This document shows positions 46,701-53,214 of a stretch of DNA of 53,214 bases, piece by piece. Position numbers and translations under genes: made by a program. Within the stretch, counting starts at the first letter, position 1. Each line of letters starts with the position of its first letter. The notes under the pieces are model-generated. The model ran no database searches. It was not told the DNA's origin and saw only the letters and a program-made list of their open reading frames with translations. Source of the stretch: Bacillota bacterium (GTDB lineage Bacteria > Bacillota > Sulfobacillia > JAJZYS01 > JAJYTV01); NCBI GenBank assembly GCA_021793645.1, contig JAJYSJ010000016.1, forward strand, positions 1 through 53,214, given 5' to 3'.

Positions 46701-48090
46701 CGGGGGCGGCTACTTCAAGATCGTGAACCAGTCGGTGAAGCCGGCCCTCGATCACCTCGGCTACACGCCGGCTGAGATCGAAGAGACCCTGCGCTACGCC
46801 GTAGGCAGAATGACACTGAAGGACGCACCGCACATCAACCGCGAGTCGCTCCGGGAGAAGGGCCTGACAGACGAGGATATCGCGCGCATCGAGGACTCCC
46901 TGCCGGGCGTCTTTGAACTCGGCTACGCGGTGGCCCCCTGGGTGATCGGTGAAGACGCCCTGAGGCGTCTTGGCGTCACTGCGGAGGAGACCCACCGGCC
47001 GGGCTTCGACCTGCTGCGCCGGCTCGGCTTCACCCCGGAGGAGATCCAGCGCGCCTCCGATTACGCGTGCGGACTGCAGACCGTAGAGGGTGCGCCCAGC
47101 CTGCGCGATGAGGATCTCGCCGTCTTCGACTGCGCGAACCAGTGCGGCCGCATCGGCAAGCGCTACATTTACTACCTCGGCCACATCCGCATGATGGGTG
47201 CCGTGCAGCCGTTCCTCTCCGGCGGCATCTCGAAGACGATCAACATGCCGCGAGAGGCGACCGTGGAGGACGTCAAGCAGGCCTACTGGGAGAGTTGGCA
47301 GCTCGGCCTGAAGGCGATCGCCATCTATCGAGACGGTTCGAAGCTCTCGCAGCCGCTCTCGACCTCAACCGAGGAGAGGGAAACGAAAGAGGAGCCAAAG
47401 GCAGCCGCTGCGCCGGCAGTCGCCGCGAGCGCGCCGGCCGCTGCGGTGCGTAGACGGCGACCGCTGCCCGCGAAGCGTTTCGGGTTTACTCAGGAGGCTC
47501 GCATCACTGGCCACAAGCTCTACCTACGCACAGGTGAGTACGAGGATGGAAGCCTCGGCGAGATCTTCATCGACATGCACAAGGAAGGTGCGTCCTTCCG
47601 CAGCCTCATCAACATGTTCGCGATCGCGGTCTCGAAGGGACTGCAGTACGGGGTGCCGCTCGAGGAGTTCGTCGACACCTTCACCTTCACGCGCTTCGAG
47701 CCACAGGGCATCGTCGAAGGCCACCCCAACATCAAGCTCTCCACTTCGGTCATTGATTTCGTCTTCCGGGTGCTCGGCATGGAGTATCTCGGTCGTACGG
47801 ACTTCGTGCAGGTGAAGCCGATCGACGACGGAGATGGGGACCATGACCACAACATGCATAGCCAAGCCCCGGCGAAGGCACTCGCTGTTGAACCGGCGCC
47901 AGCTCCCGATCCGACACCCGAACGGAAGATTGACGCCGCGTTCGAGATTCGCCCGCGTGATGCGATGGATGAGCAGTTGTCGCAGATGATGGGCGATGCG
48001 CCGATCTGCGACCAGTGCGGTCACATCACGGTGCGCAACGGGTCCTGCTACAAGTGCCTCAACTGCGGCAATTCCATCGGGTGCTCGTAA
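43774..48090 (+). CDS. nrdJ: Adenosylcobalamin-dependent (class II) ribonucleotide reductase, intein-containing
   Basis: 1438-aa precursor, about 1092 aa after removal of a 346-aa intein. It reduces ribonucleotides to deoxyribonucleotides using a B12-derived radical, without oxygen or a second subunit. Start TTG 43774 is 7 nt after AGGAGG. Landmarks: [61 protein letters not shown] around the intein, [20 protein letters not shown], and a C-terminal zinc-ribbon ([15 protein letters not shown]). No separate activation gene is needed. Confidence 0.96.
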   Translation: MQTENDVRKTGLTIHRVFTRENEDPYLTVAWARRTSRITDPNGKVIFELKDAEIPADWSQVAADIMVSRYFRKAGVPQQDAQGNPILNEEGQPVLGAETSARQVVHRLAGTWREWGERHGYFRASADAQAFYDETVYMLLHQMAAPNSPQWFNTGLQWAYGITGPAQGHFYVDPLDGVLKESDDAYSRPQTSACFIQSVRDDLVGTGGIMDLWMRESRIFKYGSGTGTNFSNIRGEGEKLSGGGTSSGLMSFLRIGDRAAGAIKSGGTTRRAAKMVVVNVDHPDIEQFIDWKVEEERKVAALISAGYSNDFNGEAYATVSGQNSNNSVRVTNDFLRAVSEDRDWDLTWRTNGAVKKTIKARGLWEKIARAAWACADPGIQYDTTTNEWHTSPKSGRINASNPCVTGDTMVATAFGWRRIDDLVGEHPLLKIGGGETVAKSVFPTGVKDVYRLTTKSGYSIKVTSDHPVFTENRGDVPAAELQPGDRLVLQGAGFGTERVDAEVAELIGLSLGGGCVTETNGQRRVYVTVAQEETQLLEPYLDYLHSRKLDRPQRGVVATATARRLGTSMPEILQEVERYAVLDVGSAEKALTDAVFNLDEASASSLLRGLFTASGEVSSHTDKGHYVALGSDSLALLERVQLLLLNFGIKSKIGRGPVGGAQHGLRIARTSRIAFEQRIGFLPGSTKVERLRTLNASVATSVEPSTSLFGGALTDEFAALSPIGTEAVYDLTEPVTEHFVASGILVHNCSEYLFLDNSACNLASLNLMKFFDVQKAELAIPEFEHAVRLWTVVLEISVLMSQFPSPEIAQISYDFRTLGLGYANLGALLMVSGLPYDSDTGRAVSAAITAILTGEAYATSAEMARELGPFQGFVENREDMLRVIRNHRRAAYDVRATEYEGLEVAPQGIDAEICPPALLDSARKAWDRALALGEENGYRNAQVSLLAPTGTIGLLMDCDTTGVEPDFALVKFKKLAGGGYFKIVNQSVKPALDHLGYTPAEIEETLRYAVGRMTLKDAPHINRESLREKGLTDEDIARIEDSLPGVFELGYAVAPWVIGEDALRRLGVTAEETHRPGFDLLRRLGFTPEEIQRASDYACGLQTVEGAPSLRDEDLAVFDCANQCGRIGKRYIYYLGHIRMMGAVQPFLSGGISKTINMPREATVEDVKQAYWESWQLGLKAIAIYRDGSKLSQPLSTSTEERETKEEPKAAAAPAVAASAPAAAVRRRRPLPAKRFGFTQEARITGHKLYLRTGEYEDGSLGEIFIDMHKEGASFRSLINMFAIAVSKGLQYGVPLEEFVDTFTFTRFEPQGIVEGHPNIKLSTSVIDFVFRVLGMEYLGRTDFVQVKPIDDGDGDHDHNMHSQAPAKALAVEPAPAPDPTPERKIDAAFEIRPRDAMDEQLSQMMGDAPICDQCGHITVRNGSCYKCLNCGNSIGCS
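44980..46017 (+). other. Intein within NrdJ (346 aa), homing-endonuclease residues lost
   Basis: It begins with Cys ([20 protein letters not shown], block A), has block [12 protein letters not shown], and ends [10 protein letters not shown] followed by host Cys, so all splicing residues are present. The central LAGLIDADG-type domain reads LIGLSLGGG and LRGLFTASG, where the catalytic acidic residues expected in LIGxLxGDG and LRGLFTADG are replaced by Gly and Ser. Splicing should work, homing should not. Confidence 0.93.
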
Positions 48091-48161
48091 AACTGGACGT
48101 GGAAACTGAAGAGTGTGTGGGATGTGATTGATTCCACGTCCTCCTGAACCCATTGGACCAG

Positions 48162-48195
48162 CAGGGCCCCGCGCGATCCACCGCGCGGGGCCCTG
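48162..48195 (+). terminator. Terminator-like hairpin after nrdJ
   Basis: Perfect 14-bp stem CAGGGCCCCGCGCG (48162-48175) and CGCGCGGGGCCCTG (48182-48195), followed by a weakly T-rich stretch. Confidence 0.75.
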
Positions 48196-48382
48196 GATTG
48201 TCTCTCCAGGACGGTTGACAACCTTTCCTTACGGGACCCCAACAGCATCGTTTAGTGATGCTCCACCCCTTTGGCGGTAACATGGGACGATGCGCCGGCC
48301 CACCTGGACGACGTTGTGGAAACAGCAGGATGGCTCAAGGAACGCGTCGAACGTCTGTTTGGAAAGGAAGAGGGGGGATGCA

Positions 48383-48904
48383 GTGTTGGCTGAAGAGAAG
48401 GCCCGTCTCAACGAGGCCGCCATCGACTGGAAAGTGGACACGTCGCCGAAAGGCCGTTACGAGTCGCACAACAAGTTCCTGTCGCACGAACTCACCGCCG
48501 CCGCGCGCGAGCAGCCCACTTTCTTTTGGCGCGAGGATGAGCATGCGCCTGTGAGAAGGCGACCGTTTGAAGTGGACCTCGTCAAGCTTCCACCCGGAAA
48601 GTGGAACTGCCCCCGCCATTACCACAGCGAGCAGTGGGAGTACTACATGGTCCTCTCGGGTCACGGCGAGATGCTACAGGAGAAGGGCACGCCGTCGATC
48701 CCCATGGAGCCGGGAGACCATATCGTGCAGCCACCCGGGTGGATCCACACCGTGGCCAACACCGGGGACGAGGACCTCGTGTATTACGTCATCGCGGATA
48801 ACCCCGACGACGAGCACTGCTACTATCCGGACTCCGACAAATGGTTGGCCGCCGACACCATCTTCCGCATGCAAAAGGTCGACTACTTCGACGGCGAGGA
48901 GTAA
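48383..48904 (+). CDS. Cupin-domain protein
   Basis: 173 aa from GTG 48383 (or TTG 48386) after GAGGGGGGA. One cupin barrel: motif 1 CPRHYHSEQWEYYMVLSGHGEM with His and Glu metal ligands, motif 2 PGDHIVQPPGWIHTVAN with the third His. A metal-binding dioxygenase, isomerase or sensor function is possible; the substrate is unknown. It stands alone between nrdJ and the mobile-element scars. Confidence 0.85.
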   Translation: MLAEEKARLNEAAIDWKVDTSPKGRYESHNKFLSHELTAAAREQPTFFWREDEHAPVRRRPFEVDLVKLPPGKWNCPRHYHSEQWEYYMVLSGHGEMLQEKGTPSIPMEPGDHIVQPPGWIHTVANTGDEDLVYYVIADNPDDEHCYYPDSDKWLAADTIFRMQKVDYFDGEE

Positions 48905-49095
48905 CCGAGAAGAAGTCAGGCCGACCGTTCGAAAGACGGCTCGTCCGGGCAAGGCTGGCCTGCGGGGGGGCACACCAGTGGCGGCTCTTTCTTTGCGCTC
49001 TCGTTCATGCTCTCGTCCACCCTCTCTTGCGGGCTGTCGCTCGGCGGCAACGCCGTCCTGGTGGATGGGGCAGAGGCGCATTTAGTATGGTTTGA

Positions 49096-49113
49096 TTGAA
49101 CCTCCCCGCCCTG
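49096..49113 (-). repeat. IS605/TnpB-type right-end remnant
   Basis: The 18 bp TTGAACCTCCCCGCCCTG are identical to 53060-53077, where they form the outer end of a longer IS605-type right end. Here only the extreme end remains, followed by unrelated sequence. Confidence 0.6.
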
Positions 49114-49149
49114 CACGGAAAGGGGCTGTGTTTATTGGGCGGGTTAACC

Positions 49150-49258
49150 CGTTCCGAACACGGTCTCGTCCGCGGATGTTCAGGACTTGGCTTTGGTGCA
49201 GCAGCGCGTCGAGGATGGCGGTGGCGATGACGCTATCGCCGCGGACGTTGCTCAACTC
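49150..49258 (-). pseudogene. IstB-like (IS21 helper ATPase) C-terminal fragment
   Basis: The minus strand encodes GDSVIATAILDALLHQSQVL and NIRG, matching the C-terminal end of IstB proteins. No Walker motifs or partner IstA are present; this is a short relic. Confidence 0.6.
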
Positions 49259-49467
49259 CCACCGGGCGGTCGCCTCTACGGCGAGGAGATCGCCGAGAAA
49301 GTCGGCCGCCTCTTTGCAGGGAAGGCGACCCTTGGTTCATTAGTCGTCCGGCCTGGGCATTCTCACCGGCAGGTTGCCCTCATGGCTGGTTGTCCGAAGC
49401 ACGCGTCGGTTATCTATTTTGCTTGTAAGAGCTGTGGTTTGCCCCCCGAGAGACTGTTGACATGGAT

Positions 49468-49485
49468 GCACACTGATGAGTGTGC
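49468..49485. repeat. Inverted repeat upstream of the MFS gene, possible operator
   Basis: GCACACT-GATG-AGTGTGC, perfect 7-bp arms, 6 bp after TTGACA (49457-49462). Confidence 0.45.
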
Positions 49486-49561
49486 TCCGCTGGCGATTGT
49501 AGTAAAATAATGGGTACGACTCGACAGAATAGGAAGGCCTCAGCAACATTTGCAGAGGCCT

Positions 49562-50866
49562 ATGTTGTCGTATGCCAATGAACAAAACATCTCTTGGATG
49601 AAGGGATATTATTCCTTGAAGGCATGGGTGGCCAGCAGAATTCCGAAATTGCTTGGTGACGTACCTTTCCGAAGATACTGGATCGGCCAAGGGACATCCC
49701 TGCTTGGCGACCAGATCCGCATGCTCGCCCTGCCTCTGACCGCTGTGCTCATTCTGCATGCCAATGCTACGGGTATGGCCTTCCTCAGCGCAATGGGCAT
49801 GCTTCCATCACTGTTGTTTTCGGTTCACGCCGGGGCCTGGGTGGACCGACGCGGAAAGCGACGGCAGACGATGCTGGTCGCAGATGTCGCGCGAACACTG
49901 CTGCTCGCTTGCGTGCCGGCCGCCTTCCTCCTGAAGATGATCAATCTCCCCATGCTCATGGCCATCTCGTTCCTCGTGGGCACAGCTTCCGTCCTCTTCC
50001 GCGTCTCCGCCAGTACGCTGTTCGTCTCTCTGGTTTCCAAAGAGCGCTACGTGGAGGCGAACTCCCTGCTGAGCGGGTCCCGGGCGATCGCCTTTCTCGT
50101 AGGCCCGGGAATTGGTGGCGTTCTGATCCAACTGTTCACCGCACCGTTCGCTTTGTTGGCCGATGCCCTATCTTTTGTCACGTCGGCTGTGTCTCTTGCG
50201 TTGATCCATCCCGATGAGCCATCGCCGGCCCAGCGTGAGCGAGGAGATGTCCTCGCTGGGCTGCAGTTCATCCGGACATCCCCTATCCTCCGGGGGTCAC
50301 TTGCGAACCAAGCGACGATCAGCCTCTTCCACTCTGTCTTCTTCGCGCTCTACATCCTGTACGCGACCCGGTCGCTGCACGTTACACCGATCGAGTGGGG
50401 TATCATTCTTGGACCTAGTTCTGTCGGCGCTCTGGCCGCTGCAGGACTCGTAGAACGCGTCCGTAGAAGGATCGGGATCGGGCGCACCCTCCTCCTCGGT
50501 ACCTTGCTGTATACACTCCCATACTTGCTCGTGCCCTTGGCGGGTGGCGGACACGTTGTGGTGGTGGCCCTGCTGTTCATCGCCGAATGCTTTGCGGGCG
50601 CGGGATCGATGATCCGGGAAGTCATGAACGGCACCATTCAAGCGGTCGCGATTCCCGACGCGCTTCGTGCCCGCGTCACTGCGGCGTTCGTCACCGTGGG
50701 CACCGGCATTCGTCCGATCGGCGCTGCCTTGGGAGCTGTGCTTGCCGCAGCGACCGGCTTGCACCTCAGCATATGGGTGGCAACGGTTGGTGCCAGCCTT
50801 GCATTCCTTTGGCTGGTCCCGTTACCACTCGCGAAGTTCCACTCTGTTGAGGATGTCTCTGCATAA
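49562..50866 (+). CDS. MFS transporter (EntS/MFS_3-like)
   Basis: About 434 aa; ATG 49562 is used, but ATG 49598 is equally possible. Begins LLGDVPFRRYWIGQGTSLLGDQIR, characteristic of the 12-TM MFS_3 group that includes enterobactin exporter EntS and macrolide pumps. The motif A position reads AWVDRRGKRRQTM. Substrate unknown. It is bordered by transposon scars, so it may have been acquired. Confidence 0.88.
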   Translation: MLSYANEQNISWMKGYYSLKAWVASRIPKLLGDVPFRRYWIGQGTSLLGDQIRMLALPLTAVLILHANATGMAFLSAMGMLPSLLFSVHAGAWVDRRGKRRQTMLVADVARTLLLACVPAAFLLKMINLPMLMAISFLVGTASVLFRVSASTLFVSLVSKERYVEANSLLSGSRAIAFLVGPGIGGVLIQLFTAPFALLADALSFVTSAVSLALIHPDEPSPAQRERGDVLAGLQFIRTSPILRGSLANQATISLFHSVFFALYILYATRSLHVTPIEWGIILGPSSVGALAAAGLVERVRRRIGIGRTLLLGTLLYTLPYLLVPLAGGGHVVVVALLFIAECFAGAGSMIREVMNGTIQAVAIPDALRARVTAAFVTVGTGIRPIGAALGAVLAAATGLHLSIWVATVGASLAFLWLVPLPLAKFHSVEDVSA

Positions 50867-51084
50867 GGCTCATTGAGATCTTCAGTCAGGAGTCACGCGA
50901 CTTTCCAGAATCTTGGCAATGTGTTGCCACGTCCGTCTTTGCCTACTTCGCACTGGAGCGGCAACCCCGCCACCTCTTCTCGGTCATGAGTGTCGACCCC
51001 GAACGTGCGGCGAGGGGCATCGACGCTGGGCTTCTCATGGCAAAGCGAATAACCTAAAGATCGTCGACTGGGGAGGGACCGTCT
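50867..51084. other. Gap between the MFS and LysE-type genes
   Basis: No intact gene. The minus strand contains a possibly coding stretch (HEKPSVDAPRRTFGVDTHDR) that could be a transposase relic, but no family could be named. Confidence 0.35.
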
Positions 51085-51723
51085 TTGACCGCAGCCTTTG
51101 TTCACGGATTTCTGCTGGCGTTTGTACTGATTCTGCCCCTTGGGCCTCAGAACACCTTTATCCTGACCCAAGCCGCCACCCAGCCGCGATGGCGATCTGT
51201 GCTTCCCATCGTTGTCACTGCTGCCTTATCGGACACCACCCTCATCGTCGTAGCGATCGCGGGTGTTTCGTTGGTGATCCTAGCCATTCCGGTTCTCCGG
51301 ATCATCCTAAGCGTCGCGGGTGTCGTCTTCCTGCTCTACATGGGGTATAAGACCTGGACTGCCCGGGTCAATGCGGAGGAAGCTGAAGAGACGAGCGGCT
51401 GGACGTTCGGCCGCAAGGTGCGGTACAGCCTGTCGGTGTCTCTCCTCAATCCACACGCGATCATGGACACCGTGGTGGTAATCGGCGGTGGTGCTGCACT
51501 CTATACCACGGCGGCTGACAGGTGGTCCTACGCGCTGAGTGTCACTCTCGTGTCCTGGGTCTGGTTCTTCGGGCTATCGCTGGCGGGGCGGATCATCTAC
51601 CGGCTCGCCAAGGGACCCGCGATTCAGCGATGGCTGAATCGCGGGTCCGCTGCTCTCATGTGGGCCGTAGCGGTGCGATATGCGCTGCAAGTCGGCAAGG
51701 CGCTGATGTCGCAGGGTGCTTAG
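51085..51723 (+). CDS. LysE/RhtB-family amino-acid exporter
   Basis: 212 aa from TTG 51085 after GGGGAGGGA. Six hydrophobic segments; the start AFVHGFLLAFVLILPLGPQN matches the LysE family signature (GxxxGxxPGPQN). SLLNPHAIMDTVVVIGG is the conserved mid-region. Probably exports a basic or small amino acid. It precedes a MarR regulator. Confidence 0.88.
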   Translation: MTAAFVHGFLLAFVLILPLGPQNTFILTQAATQPRWRSVLPIVVTAALSDTTLIVVAIAGVSLVILAIPVLRIILSVAGVVFLLYMGYKTWTARVNAEEAEETSGWTFGRKVRYSLSVSLLNPHAIMDTVVVIGGGAALYTTAADRWSYALSVTLVSWVWFFGLSLAGRIIYRLAKGPAIQRWLNRGSAALMWAVAVRYALQVGKALMSQGA

Positions 51724-51905
51724 GGCCCTATTTTCAGCCGCCGGATCACACCACGCCAGCCTTCCGCACAACACATCCCGACCGCCGATTTGGTGAAAGC
51801 CGGCACGGACAATGCCTCCCGATCGGCACCGTACCTCGCTCTGGCCTAGGCGGTTGTCAAAGGTGATGCCATAGTAGCGGAAAGCGTACTTCTGCCGCCA
51901 TCGAC

Positions 51906-51935
51906 TTGACACCCAGACAAGGGGGCACTTAGGCT
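51906..51935 (+). promoter_or_regulatory. marR promoter
   Basis: TTGACA (51906-51911) and TAGGCT (51930-51935), spacer 18 bp. The start point would fall within the palindrome at 51940-51951. Confidence 0.55.
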
Positions 51936-52388
51936 ATGGATAGCCGGCTAGATAATAAGGCGCCGAGCGGTGAGGCATGCCTGCAGGCCATGGGCGCCAT
52001 TGCACGATTCCTGAAGGCTGATTCCGAGCGGCGGCTTTCCGCTCATGGTGTCCACGCCGGGCAGCAGTTTGTCCTGCAGTGTCTCTGGACGGAGGACGGC
52101 CTGACACCCGGTGAACTTGCGGAGCGGATCGGCATCGAAGGCCCGACCGTAGTGCGCATGGTCAATCGCATGACGACGTCCGGTCTTGTTTTCCGGAGTC
52201 CGGATCCCGAGGATGCGCGGCGCGTACGGGTGCACCTTACCCAACGCGGTTGGGCGCTGGAGCAGGTGATTCCGGAACTCCTTCGACAACGGGCTGAGAC
52301 CGCTACAGCGGGTCTCTCGCGAGAGGAGCGGCAGGAACTACTCGGATTTCTGCGGCACATGGCGAGGAACCTTGGGATGGACCTCTAG
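51936..52388 (+). CDS. MarR-family regulator
   Basis: 150 aa from ATG 51936, or 132 aa from ATG 51990. The later start fits better if transcription begins near 51942. Winged helix: LTPGELAERIGIEGPTVVRM, then LVFRSPDPEDARRVRVHLTQ. It is expected to bind the 12-bp palindrome found at its own start and before the downstream epimerase gene. Confidence 0.9.
   Translation: MDSRLDNKAPSGEACLQAMGAIARFLKADSERRLSAHGVHAGQQFVLQCLWTEDGLTPGELAERIGIEGPTVVRMVNRMTTSGLVFRSPDPEDARRVRVHLTQRGWALEQVIPELLRQRAETATAGLSREERQELLGFLRHMARNLGMDL
51940..51951. promoter_or_regulatory. Palindromic operator candidate, copy 1
   Basis: ATAGCCGGCTAG, core TAGCCGGCTA fully palindromic, at the predicted transcription start of marR. 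It is the exact reverse complement of copy 2 at 52397-52408. Confidence 0.65.
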
Positions 52389-52396
52389 CCATTTCA

Positions 52397-52408
52397 CTAG
52401 CCGGCTAT
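52397..52408. promoter_or_regulatory. Palindromic operator candidate, copy 2
   Basis: CTAGCCGGCTAT, 18 bp before the epimerase ATG and directly upstream of its ribosome site AGGAGG (52413-52418). Confidence 0.65.
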
Positions 52409-52425
52409 GCATAGGAGGCGCAGAA

Positions 52426-53059
52426 ATGCGGGTCTTGGTGACAGGCGCAACAGGCAAGGTCGGCAGCCGGCTTGTACGGCGTCTTGTGCAACGAGGACAC
52501 GCCGTCGTGGCGCTCGTGCGACGCCCGGAAGCCGCAGAGAACGTGAGGCGGATGGGCGCCGAGGCGGTCTACGGCGATCTCCGACAGCCCGAAACGCTCT
52601 AGAACGTCGTGGCCGGAACCGAGGCAGTGCTTCACCTCGCGGCGTTCTTCCGCGGCGCGACGGAGGCCGAGGCGCGCGCGGTGAACCTCGACGGCACCGT
52701 GGCACTGGCGCAGTCCTGTGTTGCGACTGGTGTGCCGCGACTGCTATTCGCGAGCACGAACCTGGTGTACGGCCCGGACCGTGGACGTCCGGCAAGGGAA
52801 AGCGACCCTCCTGCACCGGTCGGGGCCTACCCCATCAGCAAGGAAGAGGCAGAGCAAGCGTTACTGGACGTGCCGGGTCTGGACGTATGCGTTCTGCGGC
52901 TCGCCTTCGTCTACGCGGACGGGGATCCGCACTTGGCGGAGGCCATCCCTTTTTGGAGGAAGTTCCTGCCCGGAGAGCGCATCCACTTGGTCCACCACGC
53001 GGACGTGGCTCAAGCATTCGGCCGTGCTCTGGAAGCTCCCTACCGTAGAGAGCGGATCT
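52426..53059 (+). pseudogene. NAD-dependent epimerase/dehydratase gene, amber codon and IS-truncated
   Basis: ATG 52426, 7 nt after AGGAGG. Extended SDR protein: MRVLVTGATGKVGSRLVRRL (NAD loop), LHLAAFFRG, NLDGTVALAQSC, FASTNLVYG, and the catalytic YPISK. After ETL the frame has TAG at 52600-52602 and continues unchanged with NVVAGTEAVLHLAA, so a single base change (for example GAG to TAG) broke the gene. It then runs into an IS605-type end at 53060 and loses its C-terminus. Confidence 0.85.
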
Positions 53060-53214
53060 TTGAACCTCCCCGCCCTGAGGGGCGGAGATTCCGAAGGGAA
53101 ACCCGGGGAATGTGTCACGGGTGCAAAGACCCTGGGAGTAGATCTCCTGACTGGTCCCGGTTATCCCAGCGGCAACTTTGGCGGGGTTCAGCCGCAACTA
53201 CGCCTTGAGGTTCC
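53060..53214 (-). mobile_element. Right end of an IS605/TnpB-type element (continues beyond window)
   Basis: On the minus strand the element would end ...CTCCGCCCCTCAGGGCGGGG AGGTTCAA at 53060. The terminal stem CCGCCC (53070-53075) / GGGCGG (53080-53085) resembles TnpB-associated right ends. In such elements this region is the 3' part of the omega (re)RNA scaffold, and the guide is the flanking host sequence from 53059 downward. The tnpB gene, if present, lies outside. Confidence 0.65.

Larger units (their letters stand above)
48905..49561. other. Scarred intergenic region with mobile-element remnants
   Basis: About 650 bp without an intact gene. It holds an IS605-type end remnant (49096-49113), an IstB-like fragment (49150-49258, minus), and a 7-bp inverted repeat GCACACT/AGTGTGC (49468-49485) behind a TTGACA (49457-49462). 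The rest was not recognised. Confidence 0.6.

Noticed and set aside
48182-48245. TTGACA at 48215-48220 as the cupin promoter
   Set aside because: No acceptable -10 element lies 16-18 bp downstream.

Overview
The window comes from a GC-rich, spore-forming member of the Bacillota. The evidence is a long stretch of conserved Bacillus-type housekeeping order (metG, tatD, a G5/3D-domain protein, rsmA, veg, ispE, purR, glmU, prs, pth, mfd, spoVT) followed by a gerA-type germinant-receptor operon. A T-box leader, AGGAGG-type ribosome sites and frequent TTG/GTG starts agree. rnmV, yabG, spoVG and fin, which usually sit in this block in Bacillus, are not seen, so the organism is probably not a close Bacillus relative. 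A GC-rich early-branching lineage (Symbiobacterium-, Thermaerobacter- or Alicyclobacillaceae-like) is possible, but the sequence alone does not decide.

Layout. 1-5973: end of an unrecognised gene, T-box-controlled metG, tatD, a 3D-domain wall protein, rsmA, a YkuK-type protein and veg with two tandem promoters. 6000-12462: an orphan ORF, an Asp-box lipoprotein and a cyanophycinase/cyanophycin synthetase pair. 12512-21444: ispE, a nucleotidyltransferase, purR, glmU, prs, pth and mfd, tightly packed and largely overlapping. 21500-25951: spoVT with a sigma-G-like promoter, then a gerA/gerB/gerC operon joined by ATGA overlaps. 26003-33278: an acyl-CoA synthetase facing a beta-oxidation/phenylacetate-type operon (EthD protein, two crotonases, two 3-hydroxyacyl-CoA dehydrogenase homologues, thiolase) that begins with a deleted paaK relic. 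33380-35638: an aldehyde dehydrogenase relic carrying an IS200-type element, then a Leu/Phe-type amino-acid dehydrogenase.

35700-43530 is the most unusual part. On the minus strand, a sensor kinase, a NarL/DevR-type response regulator, an ECF sigma factor and an anti-sigma factor form one operon. The sigma gene is split by a 4.65-kb IS256-type insertion with a perfect 8-bp target duplication. The transposase inside that insertion is itself split by a 2.87-kb segment bordered by TTATGCCGAG repeats. That segment carries an MFS efflux pump and a TetR regulator but no transposase. Removing each layer with one duplication copy restores an open frame for both broken genes (183 aa and 394 aa). The anti-sigma gene has decayed by frameshifts.

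43640-48904: adenosylcobalamin-type ribonucleotide reductase (nrdJ) behind two NrdR-like boxes 31 bp apart, with an intein that keeps its splicing residues but has lost both LAGLIDADG acidic residues; then a cupin. 48905-53214: a scarred region with IstB and IS605-type end remnants, an MFS transporter, a LysE-type exporter, a MarR regulator with a paired palindromic operator, and an epimerase gene broken by an amber codon and then cut off by an IS605/TnpB-type right end whose element continues past the window.
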